Positions 35,769 to 44,700 are shown, counted from the first letter of the stretch. The stretch: 64,000 nucleotides of DNA from Mucilaginibacter sp. OK268 (GCF_900103125.1 NZ_FNJV01000007.1:1-64000), one strand, 5' to 3'. Numbers and translations are program-made. The notes: a model not told the origin generated them from the sequence alone.

Positions 35769-36701
35769 TTAATGATTAGATACATCAGGTAGATGTACCT
35801 CGGCCATCATGCACCGGGCGCTACCACCACCATTGGTTTCAATCGTGTTAATATCTGCATAAATCAGTTTACCGTATTTTTTTAGTGTGTTTTTCTGTTC
35901 TTCGCGCAATGCGTCATACGCATTTTTCGACATTACAATCAGGTTTTCACCTGTTTTGTTTTTTACTTCCAGCATATTACCGGCAAATTGGCTCATTTGA
36001 TCAAAAGTAATGGTCACCACTTCTTTATGAGTAGATTTAAGCGATTCCTGAATTTCTACTTTTTCATGAGGATTAGGGATGCTGTCTGCACAAATAACCG
36101 CAAACCCACTGCCAATGCACATCAATACGTTGGTATGGTAAATAGCTTTTCCGTGCTCGTCAACCGCGTCAAAGCTGATGGCCTGGTAACCTGCCTGTTC
36201 GCAAAACAGGTCTAATATTTCTTTATTGGTACGGGGAGAAAGGCAGGCGTAAGCGATCTTGTTTTTCCTGTCGAGCACCATACTGCCGGTGCCTTCCAGA
36301 AATTTATTTTCGGCTTCAAAACGACTTAAATCTATTATATGATTTACCTTGAAATGGTCTTCCAGATTGCTGATGATATCCTCTCGACGCTCCAGGCGAC
36401 GATTCTCGGCCTGCATGGGGTACAGAAATATCTGACCATCGGCGTGAAATGATACCCAATTGTTCGGGAAAATAGAATCGGGCGTATGGGGTTGCGGGGT
36501 ATCGTCAACTACAATAACATCAACGCCGTTTTCTTTCAGCGTTTTTACAAAACCATCAAACTCGGTCAATGCTTTATCCTGAACAATCTGCTGATCTGCA
36601 TCACGGTTCTGAAAAGCGTTACTTCCTGCTGTTTGTTCATTAAAGCCGAAATTGACCGGCCTGATCATTAATATATTATTGGTGGATTGATTATTAGTCA
36701 T
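35769..36701 (-). CDS. ctlX: Citrulline-utilisation-type hydrolase CtlX (amidinotransferase fold)
   Basis: A 310-residue guanidino-group-modifying enzyme. It begins ILMIRPVNFGFNEQTAGSNAFQ, a CtlX hallmark. It keeps FPNNWVSFHADG, LEGTGSMVLDR, a His in YHTNVLMCIG and the catalytic Cys in GGGSARCMMAE. Members hydrolyse citrulline or related guanidino/ureido compounds, which fits the arginine neighbourhood. It lies 97 bp from the arginine-deiminase-like gene on the same strand, with a 24-bp palindrome between them. Confidence 0.87.
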   Translation of the reverse strand: MTNNQSTNNILMIRPVNFGFNEQTAGSNAFQNRDADQQIVQDKALTEFDGFVKTLKENGVDVIVVDDTPQPHTPDSIFPNNWVSFHADGQIFLYPMQAENRRLERREDIISNLEDHFKVNHIIDLSRFEAENKFLEGTGSMVLDRKNKIAYACLSPRTNKEILDLFCEQAGYQAISFDAVDEHGKAIYHTNVLMCIGSGFAVICADSIPNPHEKVEIQESLKSTHKEVVTITFDQMSQFAGNMLEVKNKTGENLIVMSKNAYDALREEQKNTLKKYGKLIYADINTIETNGGGSARCMMAEVHLPDVSNH

Positions 36702-36715
36702 TTTATTAATTTTTT

Positions 36716-36805
36716 GTCTGAATCAGAATTTACAGAATTAGAAAATTAACAGAATTTATGGTGTTATTCTGTAAATCCTTGAATTCTGTAAATTCTGATT
36801 CAGAC
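36716..36805. repeat. Long intergenic palindrome, perfect 24-bp arms
   Basis: 36716-36739 and 36782-36805 are perfect 24-bp reverse complements (starting GTCTGAATCAGAATTTAC). The interior contains a second inverted pair ACAGAAT / ATTCTGT. It lies between the two arginine-modifying enzyme genes, and its right end overlaps the 3' end of the arginine-deiminase-like gene by 6 bp. Confidence 0.9.
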
Positions 36806-38242
36806 GATTTTATCTCTTAAAAGCGGCATGCTCATGCAGTGAAAACCACCACGAGCCCTGGAAAGTTCTGCCGATGGCATTAAAATTAAAGTATTGGTCA
36901 GTTCTTGCGGATCAAGCTCGCCCGATTCAAATTTCTGTAGTAGGTCATTCACACGGATAACATTAAAGCCATTTTGTTTAAACGCTTCTACGGTTTTATC
37001 ATTGCGGTCATATCCTAAAACCACGCCCTCTTTGATGGCCAGCAGGTTGCAGGAGTCTGTCCATTGCTCACGGGCATCAAAAGGGAATGTGTTATTGCCC
37101 GAGTAAATAAATTTTGTTTTATGACCACTTTGCAGATCATTTTCGCTGATATCGGCTAACAGATCTTCAATACAGCTAAATAGCCTGGGTTTTTCACCTT
37201 TCTCAAACTGTACAATTTCTGGTCTTTCCTTTTGTTTTTTATCGGCAAACCACGATATCGGCTCCTGCTCTTCTATTGGGGCCTCGGCAACGGCCAGGGA
37301 GCGCAGCAGTACCCATGTATCTCGCCGAACCTGTGTAAAAACCGTATCAATATGCATGTAATCGCGCTTATGTGGGATTTTTACAATGGTTACTTTCTTC
37401 ACCACATCATTATCAAACAAGAGCTTAATGGCCTCATTAGCACCGCTGATGGAAGTACGTTCGCTGCAACCAATAACCAGGTGCTGTGGGCTTACCATCA
37501 TGACGTCTCCACCTTCCAGAGTTGTTTTTTCGAGATTGTCTTCACCCGGTCGTAAAAAATGCTGGGCGGTTTCGGGGATCTCCAAAATGTTGTTGCGATA
37601 TTCGGCAAACAGCGGGTGATTAAAAAATATGTATCGTGCCAGCAAAGTTTCGCGGAAACGTGCCTTTTTCGCAGGCTTATTCAACAGCATATGATTGTTG
37701 ATGGCAATACCAATATCCCTCGAAAAAATGAGGTTGGGTATAGGCGCGAAGATCATTTCTTCGGTGCTTAATGAACCGGATATAAATATTTTAGACAGCT
37801 CAACCGGGTCGGTATCTATCAGTTGCTGTTGCAGGCGATAATTACAGCTTTCAATGGCGCAAACGGATGCTACCAGTTTTTCACGGATATCATCTTGTTT
37901 TAAAATATCGGCCAGTAGGGTTTGTATCTCAATTACTTTACCTGATGCATGAAAACCAGGGTTGTCTGGCTTAAAAAACGTGCGTTCAATGTCATTATCT
38001 ACCTCCTGTAGTTTGCCTTTGATCTTATCCTGATCCAAAAAATAAAGCAACAGTTTTACGTAATAATCGTATTCGTTTTTACGCATGGTATCCAGGTGCA
38101 CAATATCTTCAAACAGCCAATCCTGAGCTTTTGATGGTACTACTTTACCCAGACCGCTATCCGGGCTGTGGATGAGTAGGGTGCGGAGCGTTCCAATTTC
38201 GGAGGTTACATCTATTCTAAAATCGTTGTTTTTAAGTGTCAT
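36800..38242 (-). CDS. Arginine-deiminase-like enzyme (guanidino-modifying family)
   Basis: A 480-residue member of the arginine deiminase/amidinotransferase superfamily. Catalytic features are present: Asp in LEGGDVMMV, His-x-Asp in YMHIDTVFTQV and the nucleophile Cys in RGGFHCMSMP, plus LIFSRDIG. It is longer than usual deiminases (about 410), so substrate and role may differ. The ATG at 38242 (MTLKNNDFRIDV) is preferred over 38263, which would add a hydrophobic tag. It is divergent from argS (86 bp gap). Confidence 0.85.
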   Translation of the reverse strand: MTLKNNDFRIDVTSEIGTLRTLLIHSPDSGLGKVVPSKAQDWLFEDIVHLDTMRKNEYDYYVKLLLYFLDQDKIKGKLQEVDNDIERTFFKPDNPGFHASGKVIEIQTLLADILKQDDIREKLVASVCAIESCNYRLQQQLIDTDPVELSKIFISGSLSTEEMIFAPIPNLIFSRDIGIAINNHMLLNKPAKKARFRETLLARYIFFNHPLFAEYRNNILEIPETAQHFLRPGEDNLEKTTLEGGDVMMVSPQHLVIGCSERTSISGANEAIKLLFDNDVVKKVTIVKIPHKRDYMHIDTVFTQVRRDTWVLLRSLAVAEAPIEEQEPISWFADKKQKERPEIVQFEKGEKPRLFSCIEDLLADISENDLQSGHKTKFIYSGNNTFPFDAREQWTDSCNLLAIKEGVVLGYDRNDKTVEAFKQNGFNVIRVNDLLQKFESGELDPQELTNTLILMPSAELSRARGGFHCMSMPLLRDKIV

Positions 38243-38316
38243 AAATGGATATAAGAAGAACAAATCTATTCAGAATAATCAACATTTTATTATAACAAGG
38301 ATATTGGCAATTTATT

Positions 38317-38324
38317 TAATTTTG
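38317..38324 (+). promoter_or_regulatory. Candidate -7 box giving near-leaderless argS mRNA
   Basis: TAATTTTG, a perfect TAnnTTTG, ends only 4 bases before the argS start codon (38329). If used, the transcript would begin at or within a few bases of the ATG. No TTG is at the usual -33 distance, so support is partial. Confidence 0.4.
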
Positions 38325-38328
38325 CCGA

Positions 38329-40095
38329 ATGGATTTTATTATTGAGGCAGCTGTTAAAGCAATAAAACAACTATATCAAACAGATGTAGCCCCGGCTGCT
38401 ATAAGTTTACAGGAAACCCGCAAGGAGTTTGAAGGGCAAATAACCATAGTGACATTCCCTTTTACTAAATTTTCGCGCAAAGGGCCCGAGCAAACCGGCA
38501 CCGAAATAGGGGAGTATCTAAAAAGCGAAGTAAAGGAGATTGCCACGTTCAACGTGATCAAAGGATTTCTGAATATTTCTATAAGCGACGAGTACTGGAT
38601 AGGTCAATTATATAACCACATTTTACCGGATGATTTTGCTGTTGCAAAACCTAATGGTCAAAAAGTAATGGTGGAATATTCGTCACCAAACACCAATAAG
38701 CCATTACATCTGGGGCATATCCGCAATAACCTGTTAGGCTATTCGGTAGCGCAAATATTAGGTGCTGCTGGTTACGAGGTAATAAAGACCAACCTGGTGA
38801 ACGACCGTGGTATACACATCTGCAAATCCATGTTAGCCTGGCAAATGTTTGGCAACGGTGAAACCCCAGTTTCGTCGGGCTTAAAAGGCGACCATTTAGT
38901 AGGTAAATATTATGTGCTTTTTGATAAGGCCTATAAAACCCAGATCGAAGAGTTGAAAGCCAGAGGCCAAAGTGAAGAAGAAGCTAAAAAGAATGCCCCT
39001 GTTATCAAAGAGGCTCAGCAAATGCTTCAAAAATGGGAAGCAGGCGATACGGAAGTGATCGACCTGTGGAAAACCATGAACGGCTGGGTATATGCCGGCT
39101 TTGCGGAAACTTACAAGCAACTGGGGGTTGATTTCGACAAATACTACTATGAATCCAATACCTATCTTTTAGGTAAGGATATTATTGAGGAAGGGCTTGA
39201 AAAAGGTGTTTTCTTCAGAAAACCGGATGGCTCTGTCTGGATAGATCTGACACCTGACGGACTGGACGAAAAACTGGTATTACGGTCTGACGGTACATCG
39301 GTTTATATTACCCAGGATCTGGGTACCGCTCAATTAAAATATAACGACTTTCACATGGATAAATCTATCTATGTGGTTGGTAACGAACAGGATTATCACT
39401 TTAAAGTGCTGTTCCTGATACTGCGTAAATTGGGCAAAGCCGGGGCGGATGGATTGTTTCATTTGTCGTACGGGATGGTCGACTTGCCATCGGGCAAAAT
39501 GAAATCACGTGAAGGTACTGTAGTTGATGCCGATGACCTGATGGCAGAGATGGAAACCACTGCTAAAGAACAAACCGAAGCTATGGGTAAGGTTGATGGT
39601 TTTAGTGAAGAAGACAAGCAGCAACTATATCATACCATTGGTATGGGGGCACTGAAATATTTCCTGCTCAAGGTCGACCCTAAGAAACGTTTATTGTTTG
39701 ATCCTAACGAATCGGTTGATTTCCAGGGACACACCGGGCCGTTTATACAGTATACCCATGCCCGTATCAAATCGGTGCTGAGCAGGGCAGATTATCAAGT
39801 CAATTCCACTATTGAAATTACGGAACTTGCCGATGTTGAGCGCGATCTGATCGTTCTATTAACGCAATTTCCTGACGTGATTAATTCAGCTGCTAACGAT
39901 TATAGTCCGGCAGTTATAGCCAACTATGTGTATGAGTTAGCCAAGGTGTACAATAAATTTTATCATGAAAAATCAATCCTCCAGGCCGAGGACGAGATAT
40001 CAAAGCAATTCCGCTTACAATTATCAGCATCTTCAGCCAAAGTGATCAGCAAGGCTATGAACCTGCTGGGCATTGATGTGCCGGAACGGATGTAG
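38329..40095 (+). CDS. argS: Arginyl-tRNA synthetase
   Basis: A 588-residue class I synthetase. The HIGH-type motif is HLGHIRNN in NKPLHLGHIRNNLLGY, with VEYSSPNTNKP before it. The second signature KMKSREG is at 393-399, and QYTHARIKSVL marks the anticodon-binding domain. Length is typical (about 580). It is divergent from the arginine-deiminase-like gene, so the arginine-handling enzymes flank it. Its terminator sits inside the loop of a long palindrome. Confidence 0.98.
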   Translation: MDFIIEAAVKAIKQLYQTDVAPAAISLQETRKEFEGQITIVTFPFTKFSRKGPEQTGTEIGEYLKSEVKEIATFNVIKGFLNISISDEYWIGQLYNHILPDDFAVAKPNGQKVMVEYSSPNTNKPLHLGHIRNNLLGYSVAQILGAAGYEVIKTNLVNDRGIHICKSMLAWQMFGNGETPVSSGLKGDHLVGKYYVLFDKAYKTQIEELKARGQSEEEAKKNAPVIKEAQQMLQKWEAGDTEVIDLWKTMNGWVYAGFAETYKQLGVDFDKYYYESNTYLLGKDIIEEGLEKGVFFRKPDGSVWIDLTPDGLDEKLVLRSDGTSVYITQDLGTAQLKYNDFHMDKSIYVVGNEQDYHFKVLFLILRKLGKAGADGLFHLSYGMVDLPSGKMKSREGTVVDADDLMAEMETTAKEQTEAMGKVDGFSEEDKQQLYHTIGMGALKYFLLKVDPKKRLLFDPNESVDFQGHTGPFIQYTHARIKSVLSRADYQVNSTIEITELADVERDLIVLLTQFPDVINSAANDYSPAVIANYVYELAKVYNKFYHEKSILQAEDEISKQFRLQLSASSAKVISKAMNLLGIDVPERM

Positions 40096-40110
40096 GCCCT
40101 TTTGATGTGC

Positions 40111-40246
40111 AAATGTGCAGATTACAGATGTGCAGATATAAAACGAAACGACCTTTCTGCAATTCAGAAAGGTCGTTTTATTTGCTTTACAAAGCAGTGC
40201 ATCATTCACTCATTTGCATATCTGCACATCTGTAATCTGCACATTT
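40111..40246. repeat. 29-bp perfect palindrome with nested terminator
   Basis: 40111-40139 and 40218-40246 are perfect 29-bp reverse complements, with the wording GCAGATTACAGATGTGCAGA. The argS terminator (40146-40178) lies within the loop. The family wording (GATGTGCAGATATGC, CTGAAATCTGCACA) is shared with 51424-51546 and 11124-11156. Confidence 0.92.
40146..40178 (+). terminator. argS terminator
   Basis: AAACGACCTTTCTG (40146-40159), loop CAATT, CAGAAAGGTCGTTT (40165-40178), followed by TATTTGC. Confidence 0.9.
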
Positions 40247-40272
40247 ACTCCCCCCTTTAGGGGGCTGGGGGG

Positions 40273-40563
40273 CTATCTCCAGTATCCTCTGTGCCATGCA
40301 TAGCCACGGTGAACCGGGTGCCAGTATCCTTGTACATAAACCCTGCCCGGACGTGGATGGGCATAATAACCATTTATATAAACATATCTTCCACCGCGCC
40401 AGGTCCACTCGCCAGGAACCCAATAGGCACCTGGATAGGGAGCAACAGGGCGAACATACACAGGCTCAGCAGGGCGATCGGCCACATAATAGTCAGCAGC
40501 ACATGAGCTGAACAAGGTGCCGGTTAAGGCCAGTAATAATCCTATTTTCGCTATCTTTTTCAT
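40273..40563 (-). CDS. YXWGXW-repeat lipoprotein
   Basis: A 96-residue small lipoprotein (lipobox LFSSC, C20). The mature part is dominated by Tyr/Trp/Gly/Pro repeats of the YXWGXW type, for example GAYWVPGEWTWRGGRYVYINGYYAHP and VQGYWHPVHRGYAWHRGYW. These small outer-membrane proteins are common in Bacteroidota and Proteobacteria; function is unknown. It is isolated, with no close partner. Confidence 0.85.
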   Translation of the reverse strand: MKKIAKIGLLLALTGTLFSSCAADYYVADRPAEPVYVRPVAPYPGAYWVPGEWTWRGGRYVYINGYYAHPRPGRVYVQGYWHPVHRGYAWHRGYWR

Positions 40564-40617
40564 CTGTAAAAATGTTTTAATTAAGAAATACTTACAGATT
40601 ATAGACCATCGGGATAA

Positions 40618-41523
40618 TTATAGGTTTAATGAATTTTTGGTGAATTTGTCGGCTACCAGCAGCTCTTTACTGCCCTGAGTATACTTGTAAAAGCCGTTGC
40701 CTGATTTTGCACCCAGATGTCCGGCACTTACCATATTCACCAATAAGGGGCAAGGCGCGTATTTTTGATTACCAAAGCCATCATATAATATCTTTAAAAT
40801 GGCCAGGCAAACATCAAGTCCAATAAAATCAGCCAGTTGCAAGGGGCCCATGGGGTGTGCCATACCCAGTTTCATCACGGTGTCGATCTCTTCAACACCG
40901 GCAACGCCCTCATACAGGGTATAAACGGCTTCGTTGATCATTGGCATCAGGATCCGGTTGGCAACAAAGCCCGGGTAGTCATTCACCTCAACCGGATCTT
41001 TCCCTAAAGTTCTGGACAGCTGCATCACAGTTTGTGTAACTTCATCGGTAGTAGCATATCCCCTGATCACTTCTACCAGCTTCATTACCGGTACCGGGTT
41101 CATAAAGTGCATACCTATCACGTTGCCAGGATTTTTGGTAACCGCGGCAATTTGTGTAATGGATATGGACGAGGTATTGGAAGCCAGGATTACTTTATCG
41201 CTACAAATATCACTGAGCTGCTTAAATAACTTTAGTTTGATTTCACGGTTTTCAGTAGCTGCCTCTATCACCAGATCGGCATTCGCAACTCCAGACTGCA
41301 GGTCAGTATATGTTTTGATGCGATTAAGTGTATCATTTTTTAATTGCTCATCGATAGCACCTTTTTTTAGCTGACGATCAAGGTTGTTGGTAATGGTTTG
41401 TACAGCCTTATTCAAAGCTTCGGCATTAATATCAACTAATGACACTTCAAAATTATGCTGGGCAAAAGTATGAGCTATGCCGTTGCCCATTGTCCCTGAA
41501 CCTATTACGGTAATATTTTTCAT
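40618..41523 (-). CDS. 3-hydroxybutyryl-CoA (3-hydroxyacyl-CoA) dehydrogenase
   Basis: A 301-residue NAD(P)-dependent dehydrogenase of fatty acid or butyrate metabolism. The Rossmann loop is IGSGTMGNGIAHTFA, followed by ASNTSSISITQIA, the catalytic His in GMHFMNPVPVMKLVEV, NDYPGFVANRILMPMINEA and GMAHPMGPLQLADFIGLD. Length fits the short HBD type (about 285). It is not in a visible beta-oxidation operon. The bioD gene is 70 bp upstream on the same strand. Confidence 0.95.
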   Translation of the reverse strand: MKNITVIGSGTMGNGIAHTFAQHNFEVSLVDINAEALNKAVQTITNNLDRQLKKGAIDEQLKNDTLNRIKTYTDLQSGVANADLVIEAATENREIKLKLFKQLSDICSDKVILASNTSSISITQIAAVTKNPGNVIGMHFMNPVPVMKLVEVIRGYATTDEVTQTVMQLSRTLGKDPVEVNDYPGFVANRILMPMINEAVYTLYEGVAGVEEIDTVMKLGMAHPMGPLQLADFIGLDVCLAILKILYDGFGNQKYAPCPLLVNMVSAGHLGAKSGNGFYKYTQGSKELLVADKFTKNSLNL

Positions 41524-41593
41524 AGTATGTGCTTATAAATGGTAAAAGCTAAGTTGAGGCAAATTATTTATTTGACAAAATATTACGCTATCA

Positions 41594-42211
41594 TTATAAA
41601 GTAATATAGCTTCCTGCTTCAAGTATTGTTTTGGCCGTGATGTTATCGAATGAGGGTACGTGACCCAGTTCGGTTATGCCGGAGTAGTTGAGGATAAATG
41701 TTTTTGAGTAAATATCCTTATCGCCATTAAATATAATACCCATTACCGGTATATCGTATTGTTTAAGCATGCTAAGCGATAGCAGGGTATGATTGATGCT
41801 ACCCAGGTAATTTTGTGATACCAGTATCACCTTCGCGTTTAATTGTTTGATCAGATCAATGATCAATTCATCATCATTCAATGGTACCATCAGCCCCCCG
41901 GCGCCTTCAATAACCAGTTGGTTATTGGTTTGGGGAGGAATGATAGCTTGAATATCTATCACTATTTTATCAATGGCGGCAGATTTATGCGGCGAGAAAG
42001 GCTGTGTTAACTGGTAAGCTTCGGGATAGAAACGGGTAGTTTTGTTTGATACCAGGCCCCGCACTTTTAAGGTATCGCTGCTATCCAGATCCCCGGACTG
42101 TATGGGCTTCCAGTAGTCGGCCTTCAGCTTTTCTGTTACGATGGCCGAAATAATGGTTTTACCAACACCAGTGCCTATGCCGGTAATGAATATAGGTTGT
42201 TTATCAGGCAT
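41594..42211 (-). CDS. bioD: Dethiobiotin synthetase
   Basis: A 205-residue ATP-dependent carboxylase that closes the ureido ring of dethiobiotin. The P-loop is GIGTGVGKTIIS (residues 11-22), followed by YWKPIQSGD and VIEGAGGLMVPLN. It overlaps bioF by 8 bp, so the two are translationally coupled. bioA and bioB are not in the window. Confidence 0.95.
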   Translation of the reverse strand: MPDKQPIFITGIGTGVGKTIISAIVTEKLKADYWKPIQSGDLDSSDTLKVRGLVSNKTTRFYPEAYQLTQPFSPHKSAAIDKIVIDIQAIIPPQTNNQLVIEGAGGLMVPLNDDELIIDLIKQLNAKVILVSQNYLGSINHTLLSLSMLKQYDIPVMGIIFNGDKDIYSKTFILNYSGITELGHVPSFDNITAKTILEAGSYITL

Positions 42212-43331
42212 TTATAAACTGATTAATAATGGTGGCAAGTTTGTTTATATCATTGGCTGTATTAAACGCGTGCAGGCATATCCTTATCCTTTCGGTTCCT
42301 GTTGCAACGGTTGGGCTAAGTATGGCTCTTACATCAAACCCTTTATTTTGCAGAATGTTTGCTATGTCACGGGCCTTGTCATTACTCTTAAATACGATAC
42401 ATTGAATAGGGCTGTCGCTATTTAGCAATGGATATACGCTTTCTGGTTTGATTTGTTCTTTAAACAGTTTAATGTTGTTTTTAAGGCTGATGATCTCCGG
42501 TTCTGCATTATTTAACAGCTGGTAAGCCATTTTTATGGAGGCCAGTTGATGAAAGGAAGCAGCTGTAGTATAGATAAAAGGACGGGCAAAGTTTATCAGA
42601 TATTGTCTTAATATGTCGCTGCCCAGTATAATAGCCCCATGGCCACTCAGCGCTTTGCCGAAAGTAACCAAGGAAGCGAAGACCTTGCCCTGTAAGCCGA
42701 GCTCAGTTACCAATCCTTTAGGATATAAACCTACTGCATGTGCTTCGTCAACAATTAGATGGGCGCCATATCTTTCGGCGATGTTCAATATATCCAATAG
42801 TGGGGGAGTATTCCCATCCATGGAATAAACACTTTCTATCACTACATAACAATTTCCTTTAGCCAGTTTTAACTTTGCTTCCAGGCTACCGGTATCATTA
42901 TGTTTAAAGCTATAACGATTGGCATAGCTTAGTCTGGCGCCATCAATAGCCGAGGCATGGATCAGTTCATCCAATATAATGGTATCGCCCCGTAGCGCTA
43001 ATGAGGATAACAAACCCAGGTTGGCATCATATCCCGAATTAAAAAGTAGACCGGCCTGATACTGATGATACGCGGCAATGCTTTTCTCCAGGTCTTCGGC
43101 ATATTGTAAATTGCCCGATAATAATCGCGACCCGGTTGAGCCATTTAAACTTTGCGGGTGATTTTGTACTTCCAGATCAATGCTGCTTTTTAAAGCTACA
43201 GACCGTGCAAAGCCAAGATAATCGTTAGAACAAAAATCAATAAGATCGTTCTCGGGTTTTAATGTCCTGTAAATGCCTGATGATCGTCGTTCCTCGAGTT
43301 TGCTTTCGATATATTTTTCGGCAGATGTCAA
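42204..43331 (-). CDS. bioF: 8-amino-7-oxononanoate synthase (KAPA synthase)
   Basis: A 375-residue PLP-dependent alpha-oxoamine synthase that joins pimeloyl-thioester and alanine in biotin synthesis. Motifs: FCSNDYLGFA, LFNSGYDANLGLLSSL, VDEAHAVGLYPKG and the PLP lysine in TFGKALSGHGAI. It is the upstream partner of bioD. A TACCTTTG box lies 17 bases upstream of the start. Confidence 0.95.
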   Translation of the reverse strand: MTSAEKYIESKLEERRSSGIYRTLKPENDLIDFCSNDYLGFARSVALKSSIDLEVQNHPQSLNGSTGSRLLSGNLQYAEDLEKSIAAYHQYQAGLLFNSGYDANLGLLSSLALRGDTIILDELIHASAIDGARLSYANRYSFKHNDTGSLEAKLKLAKGNCYVVIESVYSMDGNTPPLLDILNIAERYGAHLIVDEAHAVGLYPKGLVTELGLQGKVFASLVTFGKALSGHGAIILGSDILRQYLINFARPFIYTTAASFHQLASIKMAYQLLNNAEPEIISLKNNIKLFKEQIKPESVYPLLNSDSPIQCIVFKSNDKARDIANILQNKGFDVRAILSPTVATGTERIRICLHAFNTANDINKLATIINQFINA

Positions 43332-43348
43332 AATAGAAATGATTTGTG

Positions 43349-43356
43349 CAAAGGTA
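43349..43356 (-). promoter_or_regulatory. Candidate -7 box for bioF-bioD
   Basis: On the minus strand this reads TACCTTTG (TAnnTTTG), 17 bases upstream of the bioF start. A -33 TTG is not found at the usual spacing. Confidence 0.4.
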
Positions 43357-43428
43357 AAAAGTTACCGTTTATACACGGGGCGAAATCATTTATTTTTTAG
43401 GCTCACTAACCGCATCTATCCGCAATAA

Positions 43429-43458
43429 AAAAAGGGAACGGATACCCATTCCCTTTTT
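43429..43458 (-). terminator. Terminator for the 43475 gene
   Basis: AAAAAGGGAA (43429-43438) and TTCCCTTTTT (43449-43458) form a 10-bp stem at the 3' end of the minus-strand gene 43475-44032. Confidence 0.75.
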
Positions 43459-43474
43459 GCTTTTATAGTTTTGT

Positions 43475-44032
43475 TTAAGCCGGCAGCGGGAGCTTGCAGG
43501 CTACCAGCCGCCAGGTAATTTGTGTGCGTTCCAGCAGTTCGTTAAACTTATCTCCTGCTTTACCACCCAGGTAGCCTGTTTTACCAAGACCGAAGGTGCC
43601 ACCGTCTCCTTCGCCTTTAGGACCTGCTGGTGTGCCCTTGCCGGTATTTAATCCCAGGAAAGTGTGATACAGCAGCGGAGCATCGGTAATAGTTTCAAAC
43701 TCTACAATGTGGCTGTTGGTATCGCTAAAATAACTGCTGGCATAGTCAAAGTTGGTGGCAATACCACCGTAGCTGTCTCCGCCTAATAATACATCCCTTC
43801 TTTTCAGGTGTAAAAAATCATTTTGCGACATGCACCTATACCAGTGTTTTGCCTCGTTGACATCTTTCCCGGTGGTTTGTTTAGGCGGCACGCTGCTTTT
43901 AAACTGAATGCTGTTGTTGTTATGGTGTACGTATTCTAATCTGCCTCTTCTGATGAGGTAAATTTCATGTTCAAATTTATTAGCACTTTTGGTTATGAGC
44001 TTATTAATAGCTTCTTCGGAGGTAAGCTTCAT
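43475..44032 (-). CDS. Possible ADP-ribosyltransferase-like protein next to TssD genes
   Basis: A 185-residue protein without signal peptide. The central block HWYRCMSQNDFLHLKRRDVL, then YGGIATNFDYASSYF and IVEFETITDAP, resembles the core of ART-like toxins and effectors: a Tyr-Arg strand, an aromatic-Ala-Ser/Tyr helix and a beta strand ending in Glu (R-x-S-x-E pattern). A Gly-rich stretch (GTPAGPKGEGDGGTFGLGKTGYLGG) follows. This fold assignment is weak. It is divergent from two TssD genes, which makes an effector or accessory role of a type VI-like system possible. Other explanations are a stress or housekeeping protein of unknown family. Confidence 0.55.
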   Translation of the reverse strand: MKLTSEEAINKLITKSANKFEHEIYLIRRGRLEYVHHNNNSIQFKSSVPPKQTTGKDVNEAKHWYRCMSQNDFLHLKRRDVLLGGDSYGGIATNFDYASSYFSDTNSHIVEFETITDAPLLYHTFLGLNTGKGTPAGPKGEGDGGTFGLGKTGYLGGKAGDKFNELLERTQITWRLVACKLPLPA

Positions 44033-44108
44033 TTGATTTAAATTTTGGTTAATATTTAGTGTGGAAACACTATTGTTTTTTTAATAGATAGATGATAAGC
44101 AAAAATAT

Positions 44109-44184
44109 ATATTGTTTGTTTAATTATAGCAATAGTTAATAAAAATAACTTAGTAAATATTTTTTATTCTTTAGTAAACAATAT
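44109..44184. promoter_or_regulatory. Repeats in the divergent ART-like / tssD spacer
   Basis: ATATTGTTT (44109-44117) and AAACAATAT (44176-44184) are inverted. TTAGTAAA occurs twice, at 44150-44157 and 44171-44178, 21 bases apart (two helical turns). The region is very AT-rich and lies between the two divergent genes, so it may hold control sites. Confidence 0.35.
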
Positions 44185-44261
44185 TTGCTTTTATTTGTGG
44201 TTTAGGAGTTAAAGTGCCGAAAGCCGGCACTTTATTTAAAATAACTACCAAGTTTAACTTT

Positions 44262-44660
44262 ATGGCTTTCAAAGCAAGATTAAATTTTTCGGGCAGGGAT
44301 TATGATGTACTCACCTGTTCTTACGCGCTTGACCGCGATGTTGATTCTAAAGGACGCCCTTCATCGGGTGTTTACGGCGGAAAAATTGAAGTTGAGATAG
44401 AATCAACTGAAGACACTTCCATTATTGAAACAATGGTAAACAACCAGTTTAAACCTTTTAAAGGCACCCTGCTGATCAGAAAATCAGAAGAAGATGCCAA
44501 AATGAAGGAACTTACTTTTGACGACAGCTACATTATAGCCTATGATGAAGGAATAAATATAGTTGGAGAGGTGCCGATGAGCATGAAATTCGTAATTTCG
44601 GCCAGGACGCTTAAAGTTGGTGAGGCCGAGCACATCAATGACTGGCCGGGCAAAAACTAA
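44262..44660 (+). CDS. tssD: TssD (Hcp-like) type VI tube protein, copy 1
   Basis: A 132-residue member of the Bacteroidota TssD family (Hcp-like, ring-forming tube of type VI secretion). The signature is MAFKARLNFSGRDYDVLTCSYALDRDVDSKGRPSSGVYGGKIEVEIEST and the ending EHINDWPGKN. The ATG at 44262 is chosen because it matches the next gene's start; an upstream in-frame start would add 16 residues. No other tss genes are in the window, so these tube subunits are orphans here. Confidence 0.85.
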   Translation: MAFKARLNFSGRDYDVLTCSYALDRDVDSKGRPSSGVYGGKIEVEIESTEDTSIIETMVNNQFKPFKGTLLIRKSEEDAKMKELTFDDSYIIAYDEGINIVGEVPMSMKFVISARTLKVGEAEHINDWPGKN

Positions 44661-44700
44661 GAGTCTTATTAATTGTTAAAAGTTTTTAATTTATCATAAC

